Origin: Oscillospiraceae bacterium
Lineage (GTDB): Bacteria > Bacillota > Clostridia > Oscillospirales > Acutalibacteraceae
Reading direction: 5' to 3'
Assembly (NCBI GenBank): GCA_009779995.1
Contig: WRDW01000001.1
Span: 17,299-81,298 of the forward strand
DNA: 64,000 nucleotides
Below the pieces are notes generated by a model. The model saw only the letters and a list, made by a program, of their open reading frames with translations. It did no database searches and had not been told where the DNA came from. Shown piece by piece: positions 37,872 to 47,232 of this stretch (positions within the stretch are counted from its first letter, which is position 1; every line of letters begins with the position of its first letter). The position numbers were made by a program, and so were the translations under genes.

Positions 37872-39263
37872 ATGTTCGAAAAAAAAGCAAAAATAGAAGA
37901 AGAAAACCCCGAGGTGGAGAACACGCCCGCCTACTATAAATATACCGCCGACCTCCTGCGGCCCTTTGAGGCCTCGGACGACGCGCCGCAGCCCGGCGCG
38001 TCGCCGGAGGACGGCGGCGGCGCGCCCGCGCCTGCGGCCACACCTATATCCGCGCCTGAGTCAACGCCCGCGCCTGTTATTGTGCCTGTGCTTACGCAAA
38101 AGCCCGCGCTCTCGCAGAGCGAACGGGAGTGGCAGCTGAAGCTTGACCGGGAGAGCAGGAGGCGCTCGGGCGCGAAGCTGCAGCTGGTGAAGCCCGCGCC
38201 GGGCCCGCTGAAAAAACTGCGGCTGCCGCGGATCAATATTCCTTGGCCGAAGCCAAGGCCGCGGCGGCCCGCGCGGCGGGAGCCGGTCCCCGCCGAGGTT
38301 TCGCCCGGACAAGCCTCGCCGGGGCCGTCGGCGCGGCCCGCGCAAAAAGCGGCGCGGCGCTTGGACGGTGCCGCCTGGGCGGAGGCGGCGGCGCAGATCG
38401 TCCCCTGCGCCGTGCTTCTGCTGGCGGCCCCCCTCATCAGCGGGGCGGCGGGGTTCTACATACTGGTGCTGCTCACGGCCGTGCCCGCCGTTGCGGCGCT
38501 GCTCCTGCTGCGCCCCCTGGGCCGCTGGAGCTGGCCCGCGCGCGCCCTGGCCCCGCTGCTGCCTGTGGAGCTCTGGTTCGCGCTGCGCATTTTCGCCTGG
38601 GAGCCCGCGCTCACGCTGGTGCTGTTTGGGATTTTCGCGCTGGTGGGCTCTATGTGCTATCTCTTCCTCCGCGCCAAACTGCCCACAGAAGACAATCGGA
38701 AGAAAAACAAGGTTCAGCGGCGCTTTTTGCTGTTCATCGTGCCGCTGCTGGGCGTTTCGCTGCTGGTTCCCGCCCTGCTGGGCCTGCGCCTGGAGCTCTA
38801 CCGGCCTAGCCCGAACGAAATATCGGCCTTCGAGGAACAGTCCAAGCACAGCGAAGAGGACATGACGCGGCGTATGCTCATCGCCTACGGGGCGCTGCTC
38901 CCCGAGGGCTGGGCCAAGCTGAAGGGCCGCGGCGAAAAGCTGGAGGCCCTGCAAAACCTGCTGGACGTGGAGACCGACAGGATGGAGATCCCCCGCTTTG
39001 ACCTGCGCGACCCCATGGTCTCCGCCTGCGTGGGCGGCGCGGGCCACACCGGCGTGCCCGCGGCGCTGCTCTCCGGGAACGCGAAGGCGGAGGTACGCGT
39101 GCGCGCCATGTGCCACCTGGCGTTCCACCTCAAGCAGCTGACGATCGCCGCAGACGTGAACCTGCGCGGGTTCGAGGACCTGGCCAAGAAATACGAGGAT
39201 CATCGCTATCAGGATTACGTCCTGAAATGGGAGAACCAGCCGGTGGAGGTGGACCATGAGTGA
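37872..39263 (+). CDS. Hypothetical membrane protein with Pro/Ala-rich N-terminus
   Basis: 473 aa; Pro/Ala-rich region then several TM segments. Confidence 0.8.
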   Translation: MFEKKAKIEEENPEVENTPAYYKYTADLLRPFEASDDAPQPGASPEDGGGAPAPAATPISAPESTPAPVIVPVLTQKPALSQSEREWQLKLDRESRRRSGAKLQLVKPAPGPLKKLRLPRINIPWPKPRPRRPARREPVPAEVSPGQASPGPSARPAQKAARRLDGAAWAEAAAQIVPCAVLLLAAPLISGAAGFYILVLLTAVPAVAALLLLRPLGRWSWPARALAPLLPVELWFALRIFAWEPALTLVLFGIFALVGSMCYLFLRAKLPTEDNRKKNKVQRRFLLFIVPLLGVSLLVPALLGLRLELYRPSPNEISAFEEQSKHSEEDMTRRMLIAYGALLPEGWAKLKGRGEKLEALQNLLDVETDRMEIPRFDLRDPMVSACVGGAGHTGVPAALLSGNAKAEVRVRAMCHLAFHLKQLTIAADVNLRGFEDLAKKYEDHRYQDYVLKWENQPVEVDHE

Positions 39264-39831
39264 CGGCAGTTTCCTCTCCGCCGGGGTGCCGCCGGGGGGC
39301 CTGCACAGCCGGGAGGAGATCCGGCTGCTGCTGTGCTGGCTGGCGGCCAATCTCGCGCGGCCCCTCACCGAGGCGCTGGCCGAGCAGGTCTTCGCCGGGG
39401 AGGGCTTTACGAACTATTTTGAATATACGGCGGCCCTGCACGCGCTGCTGGAGGCCGGGCAGCTGGTGATGGCGGGCGCGCCCGGCGAAGCCGTTTTGCG
39501 CCTGGACGCCAAATACGCCCGCGCCGCCGAGGAGCTGGCCCGCGAGCTTCCCCGCCGGGTGAAGGAAAGGGCGCTGCGCGCCGCCGAGCGCCTGCAGGCG
39601 CAGGATCGCCGTGAACTGGAGAACGGCGTCACCATTTACCCGGCGGGCGACGGCGATGCTGCCGGCAGCGTCGGCTGCTACATGACCTTCCGGCAGGGCC
39701 GCGGCGCGGACATGCTCATGAGCGTGACGCTCTACGCCCCGGACAGGGAGACCGCCGAGGCGATGCGGGCCAAGTTCCTCGAAAACCCGGGCCGCGTGTA
39801 TTCGGCGGTGATAGAATCTTTCAATGCGTAG
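39256..39831 (+). CDS. DUF4364-like protein
   Basis: SREEIRLLLCWLAANLARPLTEALAEQVFAGEGFTNYFEYTAALHALLEAGQLV. Confidence 0.7.
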   Translation: MSDGSFLSAGVPPGGLHSREEIRLLLCWLAANLARPLTEALAEQVFAGEGFTNYFEYTAALHALLEAGQLVMAGAPGEAVLRLDAKYARAAEELARELPRRVKERALRAAERLQAQDRRELENGVTIYPAGDGDAAGSVGCYMTFRQGRGADMLMSVTLYAPDRETAEAMRAKFLENPGRVYSAVIESFNA

Positions 39832-39847
39832 TCTGGAGGAAGCCAGT

Positions 39848-40444
39848 ATGCCAAATCATAGCTTTTTTGCGATGCTTTCACGAATGAAATATATTTCGAG
39901 ATGGGCCCTCATGCGCAACGCCACCAATGAGAGCCTCAGCGAACACACCCTGGAGACCGCCATCCTGGCCCACGCCCTGGCCACGCTGCACAACGCGCGC
40001 TTCCTGGGCGAGGGCGACGCTCCCGTCCCCGCCGAGCGCGCGGCGACCCTCGCCCTGCTCCACGACGTCCCCGAGGTCCTCACCGGCGACCTGCCCACCC
40101 CCGTGAAATACCACAGCGAGCATTTACGCGCAGCGTATAAACAGGTGGAGGCCAGCGCCAGCGCATCGCTGCTGCGCTTACTTCCCGACGACCTGCGCGA
40201 TACCTACACAAGCCTGCTTATCCCAAACAGGGACGAGCTGCACCTGTGGTGCTATGTCAAGGCGGCGGACAAGCTCAGCGCGCTGATCAAGTGCATGGAG
40301 GAGCGCAAGGCGGGCAACCGCGAATTTATCCGCGCCGAGGAGAGCCTGGCGAAAATGCTTAGGGATATGCGCATGCCCGAGGTCGACTGCTTCATGGAGG
40401 AGTTCCTGTCGGCCTACGAGCAGCCGCTGGACGGGATGATGTGA
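39848..40444 (+). CDS. yfbR: HD-domain 5'-nucleotidase YfbR
   Basis: SFFAMLSRMKYISRWALMRNATNESLSEHTLETAILAHALA, LLHDVPEVLTGDLPTPVKY. Confidence 0.92.
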   Translation: MPNHSFFAMLSRMKYISRWALMRNATNESLSEHTLETAILAHALATLHNARFLGEGDAPVPAERAATLALLHDVPEVLTGDLPTPVKYHSEHLRAAYKQVEASASASLLRLLPDDLRDTYTSLLIPNRDELHLWCYVKAADKLSALIKCMEERKAGNREFIRAEESLAKMLRDMRMPEVDCFMEEFLSAYEQPLDGMM

Positions 40445-40617
40445 GGGGGTGGCCCGCAGGCCGGGGTGGTTGTGCGGAGCACCATCGCGGAGCGACGCAT
40501 CCTCGTGCGATTTTCCCCAACTGTAGGGCGGCACTTTTGCGAACCTTAGTTGCGCAAAAGTAGTTGCCGCCCGTGCAATAAAAACAACAAACAAAAATTT
40601 GAAAGGCGGATGAAAAG

Positions 40618-40911
40618 ATGGATTTCATGGGGTTCTTGCTTATCGCGGCAATTGTAGCATTTATCGCTGGCATAATTGCACTTCTAATTTGGGGGAACAA
40701 GAAGATTAATCGGACATTCAAGCAGGCGGAAGAGCAGGTGCAAACACAGCTAATAGAGCCGGAGCGAATGCAGCTGGTGCACAACGGCAACGGTACGGCG
40801 GTCTACCGGGACGCGCAAACCGGCGTACAGTATTTGATGGTCGCCAAGGGCTGGCACGGCGTGGCAATCACCCCCATGTTCGACCGCGACGGAAAACCGC
40901 TGCAAGGCTGA
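40618..40911 (+). CDS. Small membrane protein, DUF6440-like
   Basis: N-terminal TM; GTAVYRDAQTGVQYLMVAKGWHGVAITPMFDRDGKPL. Confidence 0.72.
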   Translation: MDFMGFLLIAAIVAFIAGIIALLIWGNKKINRTFKQAEEQVQTQLIEPERMQLVHNGNGTAVYRDAQTGVQYLMVAKGWHGVAITPMFDRDGKPLQG

Positions 40912-40925
40912 AGAAGGAGAAACAC

Positions 40926-41492
40926 ATGAACTGGCAAGAACTCGAAACCCAATGCAAGCAATGCATGGCCTGCGACCTCGGCGCAACCAGAAAAAATCTC
41001 GTTTTCGGCGTGGGCAACCCCGAGGCCGAGGTGCTCTTCATCGGCGAGGGCCCCGGCGAACAGGAGGACCTCAGGGGCGAGCCCTTCGTGGGGCGCTCGG
41101 GCCAGCTGCTGGATAAGTACCTCGCCGCCATAGACCTGGACAGGCACAAAAATATTTACATAGCCAACATGGTCAAGTGCCGCCCCCCCGGCAACCGCGA
41201 TCCCAAACCCGAGGAGCAGGACGTCTGCCTGCGCTGGCTGACGCGCCAGGTGAAGCTCATGCGGCCGAAGATCATCGTTTGCCTCGGGCGCATCTCGGCC
41301 CAGCGCATCATCGGCAAGGACTTCAAGGTTACCAGGGAGCATGGGAAATTCCATGAGCACAACGGCATCCTTCGCATGGGGACCTACCACCCGGCCATGC
41401 TCCTGCGCAACCCCAACCTCAAGCCCGAGGCCCTGGAGGATTTCCTGGCCCTGCGGGACAAAATAAAAGAGGTCTGCGAGCGGACGTATTGA
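40926..41492 (+). CDS. Uracil-DNA glycosylase, type 4 Fe-S family
   Basis: CKQCMACDLGATRKNLVFGVGNPEAEVLFIGEGPGEQEDLRGEPFVGRSGQLLDKYLA; GTYHPAMLLRNP. Confidence 0.95.
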   Translation: MNWQELETQCKQCMACDLGATRKNLVFGVGNPEAEVLFIGEGPGEQEDLRGEPFVGRSGQLLDKYLAAIDLDRHKNIYIANMVKCRPPGNRDPKPEEQDVCLRWLTRQVKLMRPKIIVCLGRISAQRIIGKDFKVTREHGKFHEHNGILRMGTYHPAMLLRNPNLKPEALEDFLALRDKIKEVCERTY

Positions 41493-41517
41493 CAATGTGA
41501 CAATAACTAATAAGTGA

Positions 41518-41546
41518 TTGACAACGCGGCTGAGATGGTGTATACT
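41518..41546 (+). promoter_or_regulatory. Promoter of the HigBA-like module
   Basis: TTGACA - 17 nt - TATACT. Confidence 0.8.
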
Positions 41547-41550
41547 ATAG

Positions 41551-41949
41551 ATGAGCGGGGGCAATGCGGTGTACAAGATTTTTCTCTTTCAAAAAAACAA
41601 CGGCGAAGTGCCGCTGCTGGACTACTTGAATGAATTGTCCCAAGGCGGCGGCAAAGACAATCGGATTAAGCTTAAAAAAATTCTTGAATACGTCCGCGCG
41701 CTGCGCCAATATGGAACGGCCTTGGGCGAGCCGTACATCAAGCACCTGGAGGGTGAACTGTGGGAATTGAGGCCGTTGCGAGGCCGCATAGTATTTGTAG
41801 CCTGGGTGGACGACAGTTACGTGCTGCTGCACCACTTTATAAAAAAGACGCAGAAAACGCCCGTCAGGGAAATTGAACAAGCCAAGCGTGAACTTGCCGA
41901 ACTGAAGGAAAGGAGAATGGTGCATGAGCTACAGCATGATCGGCCCTAG
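41551..41949 (+). CDS. RelE/HigB-like toxin (Gp49 family); alternative GTG start 41569
   Basis: YIKHLEGELWELRPLRGRIVFVAWVDDSYVLLHHFIKKTQKTPVREIEQAKREL. Confidence 0.88.
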   Translation: MSGGNAVYKIFLFQKNNGEVPLLDYLNELSQGGGKDNRIKLKKILEYVRALRQYGTALGEPYIKHLEGELWELRPLRGRIVFVAWVDDSYVLLHHFIKKTQKTPVREIEQAKRELAELKERRMVHELQHDRP

Positions 41950-42211
41950 GTGGGAGGACGTGGAAAAAACTCTCTTCACCCCCGAGGAAATAGCCGAGAG
42001 CGACCTTCGGGTGGCGCTGATCGGTGAACTCATCAGGGCCAGGCAGGAGAAGGGCCTGAGCCAGAAGAAGCTCGAGGAGCTCAGCGGCGTGAAGCAGCCC
42101 ATCATCGCGCGCATGGAAAAAGGCAGCACCACGCCGAATCTCGGCACGGTGCTCAAGGTGCTGGCCCCCCTGGGGAAAACGTTGTATATCGGCGACCTGC
42201 CGCAGGTCTAA
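41924..42211 (+). CDS. XRE-family HTH antitoxin (HigA-like)
   Basis: IRARQEKGLSQKKLEELSGVKQPIIARMEKGSTTPNLGTVLKVLAPLGKTL; overlaps toxin gene. Confidence 0.9.
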   Translation: MSYSMIGPRWEDVEKTLFTPEEIAESDLRVALIGELIRARQEKGLSQKKLEELSGVKQPIIARMEKGSTTPNLGTVLKVLAPLGKTLYIGDLPQV

Positions 42212-42226
42212 TAAAAGGAGAAGAAA

Positions 42227-42805
42227 ATGCGAAAACCTGTGCCCATCGAGACATCCGCGCGGCACGTCCACCTGACGCGCGAACACCTGGACATCCTGTT
42301 CGGGGCGGGCTACGTGCTCACGCCCATGAAGCCGCTCTCGCAGCCGGGGCAATACGCCTGCGAGGAGCGCGTGGCCGTTGTGGGCCCCAAATCCACCTTC
42401 CCGGGGGTCTCCATCCTCGGACCCGTGCGCCCGGCCAGCCAGGTGGAATTCGCCATCACCGACGCGATCAAGCTGGGGGTTTACGCCCCCGTGCGCGAGA
42501 GCGGGGACGTGGCCGACAGCGCGGCTTGCAAGCTGGTGGGCCCCGCGGGCGAGGTGGAGCTGGCCGAGGGCGTCATTGTTGCCAAGCGGCACATACACGT
42601 CACCCCCGCCGACGCCGACGCCTACGGCCTGGAGGACCAGCAGATTGTGCAGGTGCGCTGCGAGAGCTTCGAGGGCCGCGCGCTGGTGTTTGGCGACGTG
42701 GTGGTGCGCGTACACCCGAATTTCTCCCTGGCCATGCACATCGATACGGACGAATCCAACGCGGGCATGGTGCACAGGGGGACGATGGGGGAGATACTGG
42801 AGTGA
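42227..42805 (+). CDS. pduL: Phosphate propanoyltransferase
   Basis: VPIETSARHVHLTREHLDILFG, EERVAVVGPKSTFPGVSILGPVRPASQVEFAITDAI, AKRHIHVTPADAD. Confidence 0.93.
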   Translation: MRKPVPIETSARHVHLTREHLDILFGAGYVLTPMKPLSQPGQYACEERVAVVGPKSTFPGVSILGPVRPASQVEFAITDAIKLGVYAPVRESGDVADSAACKLVGPAGEVELAEGVIVAKRHIHVTPADADAYGLEDQQIVQVRCESFEGRALVFGDVVVRVHPNFSLAMHIDTDESNAGMVHRGTMGEILE

Positions 42806-42863
42806 ACGCACCGCAAAGAGATGCTATAATAGGCGCAATCCACAGAAAAGGGGAAACGCACCG

Positions 42864-45398
42864 ATGACCGCAACAAAACTATTCGCCTGTATTCTCACGG
42901 CGCTGCAGCTGCTGTTCCTGAACGTCTCCTACGGCTCCTGGGGCACACCGGCCGGGCCGGGGACGCCGCCCTCCCCGCCGGGCAACGACATCCGCGGGGA
43001 CAGCGCGCTCTCGCCCTCGGTGCTCTACGCCGCCGAGATGCAAAATTTGCCGCAGGGGTTCTACAACAGCGCCGAGCGGGAACAGTACACCGTGCGCAAC
43101 GCCGATATATCCCTCACCCACGAGCTGGCCGCAAGTAAGCTGGCCACCCTGTGCGCCCCCTCCGGCGGGGTGTATCTCGAGGACACTTTTGATGTCTTCT
43201 ACACCGCCGGGGGCAAGACCTGGTATGCCGCGCAGTCCGCCAAGCAGGGCCGCGTCAACGCAATCCGGCTGGGGACCTACTACCTGGAGGCGCATGTGCG
43301 CGATTTGAACTTCCCCGCGGCCTCCGGCGGGGCCTTCTGGGCGGACAAGGCCTACCACGTCTACGGCGACAGGCTCTACCAGGAGCTGATCCTCTACGCC
43401 GCCGCGCCCAGTACGGCGCTGCAGAGCTTCGGCCTGGAGGCGAAAATCCCCGCCGGCCGCGTGGCCTCGATGGAGCAGACAGAGGGCTACGCCGCCTTCG
43501 ACATCAAGGATGTCGGCGTGGTGGGATTTATCATTCCCTCGGACGGCTCCTCCGGCACAGTGACTGTGACGGAAGAGAGCGGCAATTACATCTTCCGGCA
43601 GATGGCGAATTACGCCCCCGGCACGGCCATAAGAGGCAATGACGAGAGCGGCGACGGCCTCTACAACGTGCGCTTCGGCAACCGGATCTACACCGACACG
43701 ACGCACGATTTCGCGGGTATCGCGGCGGCGGCAGAGGAGGAGCGCAGCCCCCTGACAGAGATCGCCGTGGAGGGCGGCAACGCCAACGCGCGCTTTATCG
43801 GCTACGAGGCGCTGCGGGGCTGCTACCTGTTCCAAATGGACGGCACGGGCTTCAACGAGGCCTGGGCGCAGCCCGACATGCGCTTCGAGGCGCCGCTGCG
43901 CTTCACCGGCGCGGACGGCAGGGACATCTGCGTGCGCATGAACGGGGCCTCCGGCGGCCTGGAGGCGGCGGCCATCCTGGACGAAAACGGGCAATTGGCC
44001 CCCATCCCCGTGCAGGTGTGCAAAAACTTCCAGGGCGACGGCGGAGAGCCCTTCTACAGCGTGAAGGACTGGATGTACGGCGACAGCTTCTTCCCGCTGC
44101 GCCTGGCGAAGGACGAACCCCTGCGCCTGACATTGCTCAACCTCTACCAGAACTGGGGACGGCATCCGCTCAAGCAGCTGTCCTCCATCGAGTTCTTTAT
44201 TTCGTATTATCACCTGTCCACCGGGGTGACGGAATCCAACTGCATCGCGCCCTACTTCGTCTTCGGGCGCGACGGCTGGATCCTGCCCGATTTCCGGGGC
44301 TGCTCCGGCACGATGTGGGCCGAGCAGCCGCAGTTCAACTCCGTGGGCAGGCTCTACGGCCCGGCGTACCAGCGCTCCCCGCGCAAGAAGCTTTTGAGCG
44401 AATACCTGGCCACGCGCATCGACAGCGCGGGCCTGAGCTACGCCGACGTCACCACCTTCTATCGCAGCGACTGCGGGAGCTACGACTACAGCCTGCGGCA
44501 CGTGGAGTTCCCCCAGGCGGACGAGAACCGCACCTACTACACCCTCGACCTCACCTTCAACCGCGACATGACCTTCAAGAACGCCCGGCGGGACTTTCTG
44601 CTGTTCTCCTTCGACGGCCGGGACGTGCGCTTCGGCAAGGCGGGCTGGCTGGACGAGAACAACCAACCGCAGGTGAAGAGCCTCTCGCTGCCGCTGCTGC
44701 CAATCCTGGCCCGCCCCGAATATATCTCCCTGGGGGACGACTGCCCCTATTTCGGCTACTTCGACATGCGGCGGCCCGACAACGTGGACATCCACATGGG
44801 CATGAACCTCGCGCTGATCGTGAAGGACAGCGAAATCACCCTGGGCGGCGCGCCCTATGAGGGCGGCTTCGCCTTCAAGAACAGCGCCGACGGCAGGACC
44901 AACACCGGCGCGCTGGTTCTGGACGCCAAGTGCCTGCAATTCAAGGCGGGCGACCGCGTCCGCGTGGACTTCATCCTGCTGCCCTGGGGCACCGGCCTCG
45001 AGCCGACCGACGCCAATGTCCTGGCCGTGCGGGAGGACAGCGCCCTGCACCCCCTGGCGATCGAAAGCGGGCCCGGCAGCCTGATGATGGCGGCGGGCCG
45101 CGTGATCCCGGACGCCTATTTGCCTATTATCGAGTGCGAGGACGGGCGGGGGGGCTTCCTGCTCTCGGGCGGCGGCGGGCGCAGCGCCGTGCGGGTCAAC
45201 GGTTTTACGCAGAGCGAATGCCCCAAAATCGAACGCAGTGTGGAGTTTCTTTGGGAGCCGGTGGAGCTGGCCAGCGACGCCCACGGCGACGACGGCTATA
45301 CGGTGTTCTACAACCCGGAAACGGGGCTGTACGACTTCGCCTTCGTGCTGGAGACGGACGGCGGCGCGCGGGAGTACAGGGTGGGGGATTGGCGCTAG
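42864..45398 (+). CDS. Large secreted protein of unknown function (844 aa)
   Basis: Signal peptide MTATKLFACILTALQLLFLNVSYGS...; single continuous ORF; no family recognised. Confidence 0.85.
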   Translation: MTATKLFACILTALQLLFLNVSYGSWGTPAGPGTPPSPPGNDIRGDSALSPSVLYAAEMQNLPQGFYNSAEREQYTVRNADISLTHELAASKLATLCAPSGGVYLEDTFDVFYTAGGKTWYAAQSAKQGRVNAIRLGTYYLEAHVRDLNFPAASGGAFWADKAYHVYGDRLYQELILYAAAPSTALQSFGLEAKIPAGRVASMEQTEGYAAFDIKDVGVVGFIIPSDGSSGTVTVTEESGNYIFRQMANYAPGTAIRGNDESGDGLYNVRFGNRIYTDTTHDFAGIAAAAEEERSPLTEIAVEGGNANARFIGYEALRGCYLFQMDGTGFNEAWAQPDMRFEAPLRFTGADGRDICVRMNGASGGLEAAAILDENGQLAPIPVQVCKNFQGDGGEPFYSVKDWMYGDSFFPLRLAKDEPLRLTLLNLYQNWGRHPLKQLSSIEFFISYYHLSTGVTESNCIAPYFVFGRDGWILPDFRGCSGTMWAEQPQFNSVGRLYGPAYQRSPRKKLLSEYLATRIDSAGLSYADVTTFYRSDCGSYDYSLRHVEFPQADENRTYYTLDLTFNRDMTFKNARRDFLLFSFDGRDVRFGKAGWLDENNQPQVKSLSLPLLPILARPEYISLGDDCPYFGYFDMRRPDNVDIHMGMNLALIVKDSEITLGGAPYEGGFAFKNSADGRTNTGALVLDAKCLQFKAGDRVRVDFILLPWGTGLEPTDANVLAVREDSALHPLAIESGPGSLMMAAGRVIPDAYLPIIECEDGRGGFLLSGGGGRSAVRVNGFTQSECPKIERSVEFLWEPVELASDAHGDDGYTVFYNPETGLYDFAFVLETDGGAREYRVGDWR

Positions 45399-45411
45399 TC
45401 CCGCACACCAT

Positions 45412-45450
45412 AAAAAGAAACAGGCCGGGTGTCGCAAAACACCCGGCCTG
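45412..45450 (-). terminator. Strong Rho-independent terminator (minus strand)
   Basis: CAGGCCGGGTGTtttgcgACACCCGGCCTG followed by TTTCTTTTTA on minus strand. Confidence 0.9.
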
Positions 45451-45503
45451 CCCGTTCAGAAAGTAATTGCCCTCCCCCGATGGCGTACCCAGTCCGAACG
45501 GAC
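45412..45503 (-). ncRNA. Candidate structured small RNA with own promoter and terminator
   Basis: Minus TGGTATACT extended -10 (AGTATA at 45510-45515); predicted pairing GTCCGTTC / GAACGGGC; ends in terminator hairpin. Confidence 0.45.
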
Positions 45504-45560
45504 AACTACAGTATACCAGAAAATGGTGCGATTCAAGAAAAATTTTTTTGATTTACTATT

Positions 45561-46340
45561 TTATCGCCGCACCACGATGCCGCGCGCCTCCAGGTAGTCC
45601 TTCACCTGGCCGACGGTGACGATGCCGAAGTGGAACAGCGTGGCCGCCAGCACGGCGTCCGCCTTGCCCTCCACGATGGCCTCGTAAAAGTGCTCGAGCG
45701 CGCCCGCCCCGCTGGAGGCGATCACCGGCACGGGCACGGCCTCGCTCACCGCGCGGGTGAGCGCCAGGTCGTAGCCCGTCTCCTGCCCGTCGCGGTCCAC
45801 GCTGTTGAGCAAAATCTCCCCCGCGCCGCGCCGCGCGGCCTCCACGGCCCAGGCCACGGCGTCTATGCCCGTGGGCAGCCTGCCGCCGTTGATGACCAGC
45901 TCCCAGCGCCCCGCGGGGCCGTCCGGCCCGTCCGGGAGGGCTTTGGCGTCGATGGCCAGCGCCACGCGCTCGCTGCCGAAGCGCAGCGCCGCCTCGTCGA
46001 GCAGCGCCGGGCGGCGCACGGCGGCGGAATTCACGCACACCTTGCTCGCGCCGGCATTCAGCAGGGTTTCGAAGTCCTCCGCGCTGCGCACGCCGCCGCT
46101 CACCGTGAGGGGGATGTGGACAGCGCCCAGCACCCGCTCTACCACGTCCAGGGTGGTGCCGCGCCCCTCGTGGGTGGCGTTGATGTCCAATAGGCACAGC
46201 TCGTCGGCCCCGGCCTTCTCGTAGGCCCGGGCGCATTCCACGGGGTCGCCCGCGTCGCGCAGATTCATGAAGCTGATGCCCGTCACCACGCGCCCGTCCT
46301 TGATGTCCAGCGCGGGAATGACCCGTTTTGCTTGTGGCAT
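45561..46340 (-). CDS. hisF: Imidazole glycerol phosphate synthase cyclase subunit
   Basis: RVIPALDIKDGRVVTGISFMNLRDAGDPVECARAYEKAGADELCLLDINATHEGR, ILLNSVDRDGQETGYDL, IASSGAGALEHF. Confidence 0.92.
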   Translation of the reverse strand: MPQAKRVIPALDIKDGRVVTGISFMNLRDAGDPVECARAYEKAGADELCLLDINATHEGRGTTLDVVERVLGAVHIPLTVSGGVRSAEDFETLLNAGASKVCVNSAAVRRPALLDEAALRFGSERVALAIDAKALPDGPDGPAGRWELVINGGRLPTGIDAVAWAVEAARRGAGEILLNSVDRDGQETGYDLALTRAVSEAVPVPVIASSGAGALEHFYEAIVEGKADAVLAATLFHFGIVTVGQVKDYLEARGIVVRR

Positions 46341-46428
46341 AAATATTTCTCCAATCTCAAGGCTGAATGCAGCGTAGCTATCTCACCACGCCCGCAAGGA
46401 AACACCATAGCTATGGTTAAAATGCAAA

Positions 46429-47232
46429 TTATTGCGGTGCAAGCAATTGCTCAATGATGGCTTCGAATCGTATTCGGAGAATGGTCGAGTTTCTTTGAAA
46501 AAAACCAGCAAGGTCATAGCCAACAACATCCGAAAAGAAGCGATATGTACTGTTATCACCGTTGAGAATACCAAGCATCATGTGAAGCCTTTGATCGCGG
46601 TATCGATGAAATACAGCATAATTCACTTGGGTAGAAACAATCACAATGACTGGCAAAAGAGAGTCGTCGGATCTTGCGCGCATACCAAAACGGAGGTCGG
46701 CATTTTGTCTTTTCGAGTCGGCGCTTTTGTACCCTTGCCTAATCTCAAATACCGCCCCATTTAAGGCATTAATATTGGATTGTGCGTAGTTCATGCTATG
46801 TGCTGTAGCAATCAGCCAGCTGTAAAACCTTTCTCTTTTTTCGCTCTCTTTGATGTCATTCGTCTTGATGCAAGCGTCCAGCGTGTGAGTCGCTAAAGTC
46901 CCATTTCCTTTGTCGTATGTATAAGACCAAGCAGCTTGTGTGTTGTCTAGTTCATATTCATCTTGTATAATCCGACGTAGCAGACGCTCACATCCAATCC
47001 CAAGCTGTCTGTATATGGATGTCATTGCGCCCGCGGCTTTGTGAGCGGCATACATGAGGTCGGAATCAAGACCAACCCAATGATACAGAGGGTCATTCCC
47101 ATACATTTCTCGGAACTGCTCAATGCTAATTCCTCTTGGGTCACTGCGCCCGAATGCAGGTTGGTGATTTGCGCATTCAACCAAAGGTTTTAGCAGTAAT
47201 TCCAAATACAATGCATCTTGCTTCTCAACCAT
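46429..47232 (-). CDS. Unknown protein coupled to C5-MTase; candidate type II restriction endonuclease
   Basis: Start ATG overlaps MTase stop (tATGgttga); MVEKQDALYLELLLKPLVECANHQPAF...VFEIRQGYKSADSKRQNADLRFG. Confidence 0.6.
   Translation of the reverse strand: MVEKQDALYLELLLKPLVECANHQPAFGRSDPRGISIEQFREMYGNDPLYHWVGLDSDLMYAAHKAAGAMTSIYRQLGIGCERLLRRIIQDEYELDNTQAAWSYTYDKGNGTLATHTLDACIKTNDIKESEKRERFYSWLIATAHSMNYAQSNINALNGAVFEIRQGYKSADSKRQNADLRFGMRARSDDSLLPVIVIVSTQVNYAVFHRYRDQRLHMMLGILNGDNSTYRFFSDVVGYDLAGFFQRNSTILRIRFEAIIEQLLAPQ

Noticed and set aside
42879-45437. 852-aa minus-strand ORF antisense to the large secreted protein
   Set aside because: His/Val/Ala-rich low-complexity shadow ORF; plus strand has signal peptide and protein-like composition.
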